From: Linum tenue
Taxonomy: Eukaryota; Streptophyta; Magnoliopsida; Malpighiales; Linaceae
Length of the DNA stretch: 64,000 bases
NCBI GenBank assembly: GCA_946122785.1
Contig: CAMGYJ010000011.1
Span: 54,486,449-54,550,448, forward strand
Direction: 5' to 3'
Position numbers and translations under genes: made by a program. Of the stretch, positions 44,594 through 55,614 are shown in pieces. Under the pieces are notes generated by a model. It saw only the letters and a list, made by a program, of their open reading frames with translations. It did no database searches and had not been told where the DNA came from. Position 1 is the stretch's first letter. Every line of letters begins with the position of its first letter.

Positions 44594-45209
44594 GAATTGA
44601 GTTCATGACGATAAAGTAAACCATGATGAATGTACAATAGAAATGGAAGGGCGATCCCCGGGATGAAAACGTCGATGGGGACGGCTGTTGGAGCTATCCT
44701 TTGTTTTGATGAACAGAGCGAAAGATCCGAACCCCGTGAACCCGGCCCCAATCATTATTTCCTCCAGCACCTTTTGGAATTCCTCCCTTGACAATGCCTT
44801 TTTCTTTGTTGTTCTTGCTGTCATCTTTGTAGTGAGACTGCAAAGTTTTTGTGATGCAGGAGTTATATATGGGAATGGAGAAGAAGGAGAAAGAAGAAAC
44901 AACGATAGAGAATAACTCACATTGTAGACTTGTTTGAGCTTCTCTTTGTCGGAGACTCGGAACTGTGTGCTATTGAGCTTCTTGTTGATTTCCCTGTTGG
45001 AAATGAAAGCAGAAGCTCATGATAGAAGCGGGGAAAGGGATAGAGAGGATGAAGGAGGGGGAATCAGGATGATGGAGATTACTCTACAGTTTTGCAGACA
45101 GCAGCGTAGAAGTCAGCCGAGCTCAGTTCCTGGGTACTTTCTTTGAAATACTTGTCGTAACATTCTTCAATGGCAGTAGCTATATCTCTGTCCTTGTTAT
45201 GGTCACTTC
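44594..45209 (-). pseudogene. EF-hand protein (At1g64850-like), with reading-frame breaks
   Basis: Exons 45209-45083 (SDHNKDRDIATAIEECYDKY, STQELSSADFYAAVCKTVE) and 44993-44921 (EINKKLNSTQFRVSDKEKL) read cleanly as a small plant EF-hand family. The third exon begins in the expected phase (SHYKDDSKNNKEK). The family text then moves to the next frame (ALSREEFQKVLEEIMIGAGF, then ALFIKTK) and later to the third frame (IAPTAVPIDVFIPGIA). Two single-base shifts are therefore implied. An alternative acceptor (CACTACAAAG before ATG) would skip the first shift and keep the second block open. The first exon, with the start codon, was not found upstream. It converges on the serine O-acetyltransferase gene. 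Pseudogene, mis-assembly or diverged gene. Confidence 0.6.
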
Positions 45210-46393
45210 CTGCAATCCCAGGTAGGTTTGGGTTTAGTTACAGGATGAGTACAGAAAGTAGACTAGAGGCGATAATTAGATATTGTGCAGGTGAAGAATA
45301 GTAAGTTTTGAAACCCAGGTTAGATTTTTTTCATTCCTGGATATGTTGTAACTTAAATTGCGTTGATTGATGATCGATCCCCTTGCATCATAAGCAAGGC
45401 ACTGGCTGTGGCTAGTTATCTATATGTTGTTCCAGGTGTTGGAACCATAAGCCCAGAAGTATGGAACAGTTCCTAGAAACAGAATTGAGACAACATGGTT
45501 TTTGCAGAATAAGAAAAAGAAACAAAGAATTTCAAATGGTGAACCGAGCAGTGGTAATTCTGACAATGGCGGCTGGTTATTGAGAAAAGGGCTGCCTGCC
45601 TTGTACGTGCGCTCTAATTAAGGAATAAGAGAGACTGGAGAAGTATTATTGGCTGTGGCAGAGTATCTGTCTTGTGTTGCCTTGCTTAGGAAGCAAAGCT
45701 GCAAACAAACTTTCAGGTAGCTGATATTATCATTGTCAAGTCCAAAAACACCTGTATCTTGATACCATTTCCTTGCATCGGATAAGGAGTTGTTATATTA
45801 CTAAGAATCCGAACAACATAAAGCGATTTCATAGATTTGAATTTATTTTGTACAGGTCTTTATCATTTCCTATGCTTCAACTAGTTGAGTAGGGAATAGA
45901 TTCTGTGACTCGAATGCGGCGAATAACAATTTAGTTTGGCGATTCAAATAGTAAAAAACTTTGGTTTTACCATTCTGACCAGTCCTTTGTGACAACTCCC
46001 ATACCATACCATGTCTTCTCGAGGATTGATACTTGCACAATCCTCCTTAGAATAAGGCTTAGCTCTCTTCTTCTTCATTCTTCTTCGAATTTGCTGAACT
46101 CGATGGAAAGGCGAAGTTTTTTTTGAAGTTCTTTCATAAACCGACTTGTGTAAATGATTTCTTGATTGAAGCATCATTCTATTATTTTGTTCAAACTGTT
46201 GTTGTGAATTGTGATTGTGAATTTGGGAAACAAATTAGTTAGATAGCTAACGCTTTGGGCCAAGTTTACGAGAGCGCACGACGTCGTTTCGCCCTTTGCA
46301 CCCACGCCAGTGTCCAATTTTGCCGTAAATCTTCGAGGCCAGTAGCAGCAGAAAAAAGAGAAGATACTTTCTCTGTGGGTCGGAGTCGTATCA
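45210..46393. other. Spacer
   Basis: Should hold the first exon of the EF-hand gene if it still exists, and the promoter of the PPR gene. I cannot assign either. An open frame of 77 codons at 45944-46177 (minus) has no domain I recognise. Confidence 0.35.
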
Positions 46394-47842
46394 ATGGCTG
46401 CCTTCACTCCTCTGCAGCATCCAGGAACCGCGATAACTTTCCACCACCATTGCAAACCTTCTCCATTCCCTTTCTATGCCGTTGTACCCACACTTCCATT
46501 TCCTACCCGTAACAAGTTCAGATGGCTCTGCTCCTACGCTACACCCAAGCCGCGCAGCGCTCCTTCTTCTTCTTCTCCTTCTTCCAGGGTCTATCGCCGG
46601 CAAAAGCCACGGAACCCATCTTCAGACGAGCCTAAATTCCTCAAAAGTGAAGAAAAGGCCATCGACCCACCAAGCCCAATCGCCCCAATTGTCCCCAAAG
46701 ATGTTGATTTGGTGAGCCTGTGCAAGGACGGTGAAGTTGAGGAAGCAATAGACTACGTTGGTCAAGGTGTTCCCGCTGGTTACGAAGTGTTCGTCGCTCT
46801 ATTGGACGCATGTCAGAGCTTGAAGTCGCTTGATTTGTGTAAAAAGGTGCACGCTTTGCTGAGGCGATCGCCGTTCTCTGGTGACACTGACCTGGGCAAT
46901 AAGCTGATCCAGTTGTATGGGGAGTGTGGCAGTGTCAGGGATGCACGCGTGGTGTTCGATAGAATGCGCGATAGAAAGGACATGGGTTCTTGGCATTTGC
47001 TGATCAATGCGTATGCTGCTAACGGCCAGGGCGCCGAAGGGCTTGCGTTAGTTGAGGAAATGAAGGCCTCCGGATTGCAGCTCAACGAGGATAGCTTCAG
47101 TGCTGTCTTCGCAGTATGTGCAAGTGCCATGGATGTCAACCAAGGTTTGTTGCACCTTGAGTCCATGAGGACTGAGTACGGTATGGTTCCCGGTATCAAG
47201 CAGTATCTTGAAGTCATCCACATTTTCGGCGGGGCTGGTTATTTGAATGAGGCAGTTGAGTTTATCGAAAGAATGCCAACCGGACAATCCATGGTGGAAA
47301 TCTGGGAGACCATCAAGAGTTATGCTAGAGTTCATGGCGATTTAGAGCTGGAAGATCACTTCGAGGAGTTGGTGCTCGATATTGATCCATCAAGAGCGAA
47401 GGAGAGCAGAGGAGTTGCTCTACTGCCACAGAGAAAGAATCACTCTGCCATAAACATGGTAGAGGAGAAAAACAGGCTGGCTGAATATCGTTCTTCTGAT
47501 CCTTACAAGGAGGATGGACAGGGGAAAGTGAAAGGCTTGAATGGGCAGATGAAGGAGGCTGGATATGTGCCTGATACGAGATACGTGCTTCATGATATTG
47601 ACGAGGAGGCAAAGGAGAGGGCACTGATGTATCACAGTGAGAGGTTGGCGATTGCTTACGGTTTGATCAGCACTCCAGCAAGGCAGACATTGAGAATCAT
47701 GAAGAATCTTCGTATCTGCGGGGACTGTCACAATGCTATCAAAATAATGTCCAGGATAGTTGGGAGGGAGCTCATTGTTAGAGACAACAAGCGGTTTCAT
47801 CATTTCAGAGATGGGAAATGTTCTTGTGGGGATTATTGGTGA
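46394..47842 (+). CDS. Short DYW-type pentatricopeptide repeat protein (organelle RNA editing)
   Basis: One exon, 482 residues. The N-terminus is rich in Ser, Arg and Pro, like an organelle transit peptide. Residues about 110-310 hold only four to five PPR-like units (GYEVFVALLDACQSLKSLDL, GNKLIQLYGECGSVRDARVV, WHLLINAYAANGQGAEGLAL). An E-like segment follows, then the DYW domain from about residue 385. This has the cytidine-deaminase-like HSE motif (YHSERLAIAYGLI), CGDCH and the final CSCGDYW. Proteins with few repeats and a complete DYW domain form the group around At2g15690 (DYW2) and MEF8, which work as partners supplying deaminase activity to other PPR proteins. Membership in that group is inferred from length and layout. 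The first Met is used because the transit-like segment starts there. Confidence 0.92.
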   Translation: MAAFTPLQHPGTAITFHHHCKPSPFPFYAVVPTLPFPTRNKFRWLCSYATPKPRSAPSSSSPSSRVYRRQKPRNPSSDEPKFLKSEEKAIDPPSPIAPIVPKDVDLVSLCKDGEVEEAIDYVGQGVPAGYEVFVALLDACQSLKSLDLCKKVHALLRRSPFSGDTDLGNKLIQLYGECGSVRDARVVFDRMRDRKDMGSWHLLINAYAANGQGAEGLALVEEMKASGLQLNEDSFSAVFAVCASAMDVNQGLLHLESMRTEYGMVPGIKQYLEVIHIFGGAGYLNEAVEFIERMPTGQSMVEIWETIKSYARVHGDLELEDHFEELVLDIDPSRAKESRGVALLPQRKNHSAINMVEEKNRLAEYRSSDPYKEDGQGKVKGLNGQMKEAGYVPDTRYVLHDIDEEAKERALMYHSERLAIAYGLISTPARQTLRIMKNLRICGDCHNAIKIMSRIVGRELIVRDNKRFHHFRDGKCSCGDYW

Positions 47843-48082
47843 TCAAAAGCTCTTGTTATGCTGCTGTAAAAGTGTACTTTTTAATTTATTCATTGGAAAT
47901 TCAGAATCCATATCTAATTCAATTTCCTGTAATCACTTTAAGGAACAAGAGACAGAAAACTCTGAAACCAAAGTCTTAAACATCCTTAGATGCATAACAG
48001 GAGATACAACTTGCAGACAATTAATCATGTACAACAAACATGTTAAATCAATACTTGAAGAAATCGATTCATGGCTTTCACG

Positions 48083-50292
48083 TCACATGCAAAGATTACT
48101 GTGAAGCAATTGGTGGAAATGGTACATGGCATTCTCTACAGTTGGAGCATATCTGCCACTGCAGTACGCTGGTGATTCCAGGCCTCTTTGTACACCGTCA
48201 CATAGGATGATGTCTTCCATCTGCAGATAATACTGTGTTAGCAAATGCGTATCGTCCAACGAACAGCTGTGATAATAGAAGTTAAAAAGTCATACCTGCA
48301 CTTTTTCGCTATCAATCAGGCTTTGCTCAATGAAAGATTTGTCATCCTGTTTCAACCATCGAAAGGCTAGTTACCTCATTCTCAGGTAAAGTGTGTCTTT
48401 CACCAATGATAGAACAGAAGGTTCAAAAATAGCATGTCAGCTAACGTGGAAGGAACCTTTAGTTACCTTGAGATGAGGTTCAATGAAGTAGTCAAATATC
48501 ACTTGGCATTTCCTCGGCCCTAATGGGACTACCAGATTAGTGTCCATCCAAGGTCCATACCTGTGTGCACACGATTCACAGGAAGCTCGATCAAAAAGGA
48601 ACAAAATTGGCTTGAAGATGAACAATTTCCCCAACTTAATTGATGAAAGCAAATACCTATTAATCATGAAATTTGGGTATATAAAAGCATACAAAGCTTT
48701 TGATCCCACTCTTTCTGTTGACCCACCTGCACAACTTTGGATGCTAACCTTTTCATAGGTCTATTGCACAGAATGGAACAACATAATTCACATAAGATAC
48801 AGATAGGCAATAAGCTAGTACTGGCAATCACGAACATTCTGTAAAATAAGAAATGTAACGAATACCGTGGTGGAATACGAATCGAGCTCCAGACCAGATG
48901 CAAGGCCTTTATGTGCATATGGCACATGGTAACCTCCATCTAAGTAGTTATCACAAAACACCTGGATATGGTGGAAGAAATAGAAGCAAGGACCTTAGCA
49001 GAACACCATAAGAAATCAATGTCACTCAATGGCTGAACATAACAGATACATGCAATGCTATCAATCCTTAAAAGGGAAGGGATCTTCAAATTTGAAACCA
49101 TGCTTTGCGTTTATTGAAACCTTGAGAAATTAGCACAAGACCATACCTTCCAGTTGCAATCGATCGTATACTCTCGCCTAAAGAGGTAACTTAGAGAAGT
49201 GTCAACTCCACCGCACTTCAGTAGTTCTGAGGTGCTGCCAAGCCATTCATTCTCAACTAGATCATTGTCACCAACATCATAATCAGGTGACATCTTCCTC
49301 TCTAGATTGAGAAGAACAAAAGGGCCCCATACTGCCACATCTATTGCGATGAGCCCGAACTCCTATTCTTCCAAAGATAGCAGTGAGAACCAACTAGATT
49401 ACCCATCAATGCTGAATAGGAAGAATATGAAACGAAAGTGAGAAAGCTGAATCATGAGTGATAGAGCTATACATTTACGTTGAAATTTTGAATCCCCGTT
49501 ATCCTTGTTGCTTTACGAAGTGCTCCATCTAACCCATATGTCCATCCCTGCAGTAAAAAAAGAATTTGGAGAAGCTTAATGGAGATTTTTGGCTAGATGA
49601 AGTGAAAAAGAATTATGCTTTTGCTTTGAGTCCACATGAAACTGAAACGTTGATGCAAAACCTCACATGGTAAGGGCACACGAAGCAAGTTTTCTGCCCA
49701 CTTCCTGAAGCAAGAATGGAGGCATGATGACGGCAGACATTGTGGAAAGCTTGAACCTTTCCCTTCTCATCTCGACACACCACGAATTCTACCGTCCCCA
49801 ACCTCCCAGTGAAGAAGTCACGAGGCTCTTTTATCTGCTCAGTATAGCCTGGGGCAAGTCAACAGACCTATTATATGGGGCCTCAAACTTTCCAAATTCA
49901 GGATGCTAAAGAGGAATTTTATCAAACACATAAAGAGCACGTAAAGGCAGAAACTGACCAACGGCTTGCCACCCTCTGTAGAAGACACGATCGAGCTCAA
50001 AATCATAGAAGGAAGCGTCAGTGTACCACGAGCTGGGTGGCGTCAGGGCTTTCTCAATCGGAACTTCTGGGTCGAACTCATGAACCAGCTTTTCACAGTG
50101 AGACTTCAGCGAATTTTCAGAATTGTGATGAAGGCTGCAACTTGCAACAGTGATCGACCGACGACGACGCCAATTTTCAGTTGTCAATGTACTGATCGGA
50201 GTCTGGTAAAAGCGACAGTGGCCACGTTGATGGCTGAGCGTCGGTTGGAGCCCGGTCTTGATGGTTTGGCCAGAGCCGATCATTGCTGCCAT
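48083..50292 (-). CDS. CMO: Choline monooxygenase, chloroplastic
   Basis: Nine exons with consistent phase: 50292-49959, 49848-49667, 49547-49479, 49362-49147, 48961-48866, 48760-48657, 48560-48467, 48346-48296 and 48220-48083, giving 427 residues. The enzyme oxidises choline to betaine aldehyde, the first step of glycine betaine synthesis, using ferredoxin in the stroma. A Ser/Arg-rich transit peptide is followed by PPSSWYTDASFYDFELDRVF. The Rieske cluster ligands are CRHHA and CFVCPYH. The mononuclear iron site is DNYLDGGYHVPYAHKGL. Later motifs include FIYPNFMINR, YGPWMDTNLVVPLGPRKCQV and LCDGVQRGLESPAY. The end is LLHSNLCM. Length and exon borders fit the family; no break was found. Its 3' end faces the 3' end of the PPR gene. 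Confidence 0.94.
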
Positions 50293-51242
50293 GGCCGAGC
50301 TTTAGAAACGGAGATGGCCGGAGAAGGAATAATAAAATTGTATTTCAGATAGGGATGAAGGAAACGGAGTGGAGCCAAAAGGGAGAAGTTGGAAAGAAGA
50401 AGAATTGTAAACTGCTATCATGCTGACATCCCAAAGTTGTCGTTTTCCCGGCTTTTTCAAGCATGTCGTCAATGGCAAGTTCGATTCCTCTGCCGCCCAT
50501 CAACATAAGAAATGTTCCCTATGAAGCTAAATAATCGAAAACGGCTACTTACTTCCGCGGCAAAACCTCCCATGGTTTCGGTTCGGAATGAAATTAGTGA
50601 AGTGGTAGTGTTCAAAGAATTGCTTGGAAGGTGCTCGATAGATTGCTTCACAGATAAAGAACCCCTTTTTGCAGCGAGGTTGCTACATAAAATGGTAGGA
50701 ATGCGCAGCAAATGGGCTCACGTTGTTCTGTTTTTGTAACGCAACTAAGGTAAAGTTCAACAACGGTAATTTCGCCTTCATCAGCAACCTGCAAAGATCT
50801 GGCTGAGTTCTTACGATGGTTTGAAATTCATCTCAGCAACTAAGATGACATGCAATTCATCTGAGCATCAAGTTGCATAAACCTTCGTTTTACTCGTCCA
50901 GTTTTATGTCATGTACTGAAGGCTGTATGATATATTAGGCTATCCAGATCAACAACAACAGAACACAGCATAGATGAAAACTGGGTCTTCAATGTTTTGA
51001 CCTTTTCCTATGTACAGAAGATGAAGACTTAGGTCCTAAGTACTGACCTTTCCAGCTTTCCCCCACCACTGGGCTAGAAAATTATACAGGACTGCAACTG
51101 CGAGGCTTATTTAGCAGCCGCTCTGAGTCTGTGAGGTAGGATTACTTTACACTGTAACAATCATACAGAGTCGTAAAGAATTGAATGCATCGCTTATTAC
51201 TGGCGTCGTTGAAGAATGTTAGCAACCGTATGGTTGTGTTGC
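50293..51242. promoter_or_regulatory. Upstream region of choline monooxygenase
   Basis: Between the carrier gene's stop and the CMO start, both on the minus strand. It should contain the CMO promoter and the carrier 3' untranslated region. I see no clear TATA box or gene here. Confidence 0.4.
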
Positions 51243-53068
51243 CTAAGAATGAAGAGTGTGCTGACTATTCCTGTTCTCGGCTACAGCTTCTAAAGCTTCT
51301 CGTGAGGGTACTCTCAGGCACGATTTCATAACATCGTAAACTGTAAAACCAATTGCCACAGATGGAACAACCTGCAAAAAGACAAACTCTCAGGAGTCAG
51401 AACAACTCAGCATATCAGGAGGAAACGAAGGGCATAGGAACAGAAGATAATGCATGGTGTAATGCTCCCACCTTCAGGTAGTTTAGACTTAATCCTGAAA
51501 ATAGCTGCTTCCACCCTTGCTTTTGTGCGATCATGACAAGTGTTTCCATTGTTCCTTTCAACTCAGCGTTACTAGATGCTGAAAGTGAAAGCCTTTCCAC
51601 CTAATTAGGATTGTGTTAGTCAGGCGCCATTGAGATAACACCAGAAAAAGGCCACTGACTAAACAAACATAGATAGCACTGCAAGCCAGGTTACCTGCAT
51701 TTGCCTCCTAACTACGTCAAGAGGGTACGTGAAGGTCTGACCTAATAAGCCAGCTACTGAGCCACAAACCAACTTGACTGAAATGTCTTTCTGATGCTTC
51801 TCAGGGACATGCAGTTTCATTTCCTCGTAGAAGTAAAACTTCAAGCCGGCATAAGGGAAGATCCCGTATAGAGATGGAGCTGAAATTGACATTAATGCAC
51901 ATTGGTCAGTCAAAAATCGAAAGAAATGAAGGTAACCATTGTCAGATATCTATGTTCAGCTGATTATATAGTACAAGGCTACAAGCTATGATGTACCACA
52001 TACCAACCCCACGGTAAAGACCTCTCGCCCCCGACTCCTTCAAAGTCTTGGAAAAACAATCAACTATGCCTCTATACATTTGTTCAGAACCAACAGCACC
52101 ACGAATGTTCATTGTTGGTGCACCAACAACCTGTACTGTCAAAATAGGCACTTCATTCAGAATGAACTCTGCTGTTCATTGGGAATCTGCAAAATCGCCC
52201 CTCGCGGAACAGAGGGTTAGTGAATCACCTGGTAAGCCAGTTTGGTCCGAACCAAGTCAAGCGGATAGGTGAAAAGAACAGCAGTCCCTCCAGCAAAGGA
52301 TCCTGCCACAAGATCAAGGACAGGACCCCTACCCACATCAGGAAAGCTGAGTATGATCCATCTACGGTACTGCTCGTATGTCATGAAATGGAGGGCCGCG
52401 TAAGGTACGATTCGAGCAACACTAGCTCCATTCCCACTGCAGGTAGAAGATCCCAGATGCTTTAATTGGAGCATATAGCAACAGCAGTACATAAATGTTT
52501 TGTCCAGGGAGAGAGTGAAGGTCAAGAGTAGTCACCTATAGAATCCCTTAATCCCCTCATTTGTGGCAATCTTGTTTATTGAACCAAGCAGTCCAATAGC
52601 CTTGTATTCATCTCTTCTGGTCTGGAATATCACAATAACACACACACAGTTTATAACCCCAATTGTGCACATTAACAGCATTCACAAGCCAAGCATCCCA
52701 ATGACCCAAATTCCCAGCCTTTTCTTCCATCCAAATGAAAAGGCAACCCATAAAACAGGCAAAAGTGGTCATAAATTCCATTTCGTGCAGAAAGATAGAT
52801 TTCACTGTCTTCCCCAATTTCGCAGCCCCTTTTGACCTCTCTCTATCTCATGCATTGGTGACCATTGAATAGTTAAAGGAAGAGACAAAAAGCGAAGGGT
52901 AACCTGGAAGAGAATCTTGACGCGTTCAAGGGGCGCAACGACAGTCTTGGCAAAGCCACCGGCAACCCCGCCGGCGATGAGCTCCTTAGCAAAGACGGGC
53001 ATGTTATCAATCATTCCGTCAAAGAAGAAGCTGCCCACCTCTCTTTCCTCTCTCTTACTCTTCGCCAT
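51243..53068 (-). CDS. Mitochondrial carrier, CoA transporter type (CoAc-like)
   Basis: Seven exons: 53068-52904, 52621-52536, 52436-52229, 52130-52004, 51879-51695, 51600-51472 and 51371-51243, giving 342 residues with continuous phase. Three carrier repeats are visible, each with a Px[DE]xx[RK] signature: [21 protein letters not shown] and [11 protein letters not shown]. Even-helix motifs include [20 protein letters not shown] and [14 protein letters not shown]. It resembles Arabidopsis CoAc1/CoAc2 and animal Graves-disease carriers, which bring coenzyme A into the mitochondrial matrix. The start Met begins [12 protein letters not shown]; another in-frame Met lies 23 residues upstream at 53137. 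The leader is GA-rich on the plus strand, so CT-rich in the transcript. No defects seen. Confidence 0.93.
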
Positions 53069-53489
53069 TGATCTTCCACGGCAGAGCAAGGAGCGGAAAA
53101 GAGGGAGAGATGAAGAAGAAGAAGATTTTGGACCCAAAAAAAAAAGTCAGCAACTTTCACCTCGCAATAGTACAGAGAAGGGATGAAGAAGTATTGGGGA
53201 GAGAGATTGAGAGGGAAAGATCGGAGATTGGAGAAAGGGAAGGGAAGAGAATCAAAGAAAGAAGAACCGAAACGTTTTTGCTGGTTGATTTTTATATACG
53301 TGTTTAGGCCTTTGATTTGCCCGGGTACTGACTGCTGACGCCTGATAGACAGGTCAGAGGCCGACGACGCCCCTCCGCCTCCGCACGCCGTCGGTGAAAC
53401 GTGGATTTGTATTTGGTCCCCTCTTGGGCTTTTCCCTTCCCTACGTTCCTAAGTCCTAACCTGTAAATGTAATAAATCTCACCCACAAG

Positions 53490-54718
53490 CATGGTAAAGG
53501 AAACCGTACCGGAGGTCATACCGGATCCGTCAGCGGTAGGGTATTTTATGGTACGACCGTGGTTCAATCGTTGTGTATCGGTAAAATACCGTTTTTGTAA
53601 TTAAAAAATATTTTTTGACTAAAAAACCGTACCGGCAGATTTGGGATACCGTTTCGGAGTAATACCGGAATAAAACCGGAATATACCGGATAACAAACCT
53701 AAATAAACTAAATAGACATAATAGACATATGTAATATATATTATAAAGGGCAGAACATTGGAATAGGCAAAGCTCAGATTAGGTGGTGTCCCTTTGAAGA
53801 AGAAGCCGAGTTATATTCTATTCTACCAAAAAGGAAGAAAGAAAGAGAACAAGTGAACTTCTCGATTTAAATCTCCTTACATGATTTCCAAACTCCAACC
53901 GGCGGCAGGCTTGGCGCGGCGGAGGGGGAGGTTCGACGCAGCGGAGAGGGAGGCTAGTTGGCTTCAATTTAAGATATTCCCCAAAACGATACTCTGTTCA
54001 TTGCAGTAATCCAAAAAGAGGCGATTATTACTGGACATTGAAACGTAGAAAAAAAATCTCAATACCAAACATGAAAATTACAACAAATCGGCCTCCCAGG
54101 GCGCTCTTCGCAGCGGAGAGGGATGCTCAGCACGGCGGCAGGCTCGTCCTCTGCCCTTCTCGCCGGTCGCCAGAGGCAGGGGAGGTCGAGCACACGCGGC
54201 GGCGGCGTTCTCTTGACTCGTATTGACTTATTCACGAGCTCGCCGGTGGCCGGACTGCTGGAGAAGACGAAGGACATGCGGCGGCGTCGATCGGCGGAAA
54301 TCGATCGGACTGCTGGATAAATGGAGAAGAACTGGAGGGTGGCAATCGATCGACGGCCGGCGTCGAGCTCTTCTTCACGTCACTAGCAGGCAGGCGGCGA
54401 TCTGGAGAAAGGAGGAGCGGCTGCGCCGCTACGGCAGGTGAAGTGAACAAATTTTGGACTTTGGAGAGAAGGGCCAAGAAGAATCGATTAGGGTTAGCAG
54501 AATAGTCCATTATTGTTTTTTTTTTATTGTTTTTTTTCGTCGACTTCGTCTACCGCCGGTCTGATGTAAACCGGACGGTATACCGGAAAATGCCGGTTAC
54601 GCCGTTAATATCGGCCGGCGCGGTAGAATAGGCGCTGGTAGGGTGCCGTTTCGTCACTGGTCTGATTCCCGGTTGAACCGGTTGAACCGGCCGGTACGAT
54701 CCGGTTTCCTTTACCATG
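53490..54718. mobile_element. Non-autonomous hAT element 1 of a row of three
   Basis: Ends CATGGTAAAGGAAACCG and CGGTTTCCTTTACCATG, 1229 bp. CCCACAAG lies on both sides (53482-53489 and 54719-54726), a perfect 8-bp duplication. CCGGTA-rich subterminal repeats lie at each end. Open frames inside have no transposase motifs. Confidence 0.85.
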
Positions 54719-54726
54719 CCCACAAG

Positions 54727-55181
54727 TAGGGATGCAATTTCGACCTGACCCGATTTACCCGACCTGTTTGACCTGTTTTGGGGCGGGGCGGGGCGGGCAT
54801 GGGTACCTCTCATCGACCCGACCTGTCCTGACCCGCCCCATTCTCGACCCGTTCTTGTCTAAATTACATATAATCTTAGTCAAATTACTTAAGATTTTCC
54901 TCTTATTACATTATATTTTAGCTATAATAAAGTTGTAAATAAGTGAAAATCTCAATTTCTTCAATAATTTAACTACATTTTATCATATTATGGTTTCTTT
55001 CTTTGTCTTTCAATGAAAAGAACGAATATTTCTAATGTTTTTCACATAAATTACATATCCAATGGGTCGACCTGCCCCGACCCGCGCCCCGTGATAAATT
55101 ACCCGACCTGGACCCGACCTGCCATGGGGCGGGTATGGGTATCGAGATACCCGCCCCGGACCTGCCCCATTGCCATTCCTG
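54727..55181. mobile_element. Non-autonomous hAT element 2
   Basis: Starts TAGGGATGCAATTT and ends ATTGCCATTCCTG, 455 bp. It is flanked by CCCACAAG at 54719-54726 and again at 55182-55189. The subterminal parts are rich in GACCTG, GACCCG and GGGGCGGG words. Its left duplication is shared with the right duplication of element 1. Confidence 0.8.
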
Positions 55182-55223
55182 CCCACAAGATAATGGGCTG
55201 CGGGGCTAATGTAGACGATCTGA

Positions 55224-55606
55224 CGAGGTTGTCAAACCGGTTTATACTGTTGTGCCGGTTTAGCAAATGAAATGGTACGATCGGTGGTATAACCAGTTTG
55301 TGCCGGTTCATGCCGGTTTAAAAAACTGTGAAAACAATTAATATTTCATGTATTTAATCATATATAAAACATATTTGTGGACAATTTAGTTACAATCCAA
55401 CAAATATCATCAACTTTTAACTATTACATTCATAAAATGAATAATAAATTAATTTTTATTCATTAAACTCGTTAAAATGATGTCACTTTACTTTGAATGC
55501 GTACATCGATCATAACGGTCATACCGGTGGTGTCATGCCGGTTTCATGACCGGCACAGGTTGAACCAGGTTCAACCGGGTGGCATGCCACCAGCGTGACA
55601 ACCATG
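55224..55606. mobile_element. Non-autonomous hAT element 3
   Basis: Left end CGAGGTTGTCA and right end TGACAACCATG, 383 bp. CGATCTGA is found on both sides (55216-55223 and 55607-55614). Subterminal ACCGGTTT and GCCGGTT repeats occur in both directions. No coding capacity. Confidence 0.75.
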
Positions 55607-55614
55607 CGATCTGA

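Noticed and set aside
45944..46177. Basic 77-codon open frame on the minus strand
   Set aside because: No domain recognised, no splice partner and no homologue I can recall. It could be chance.
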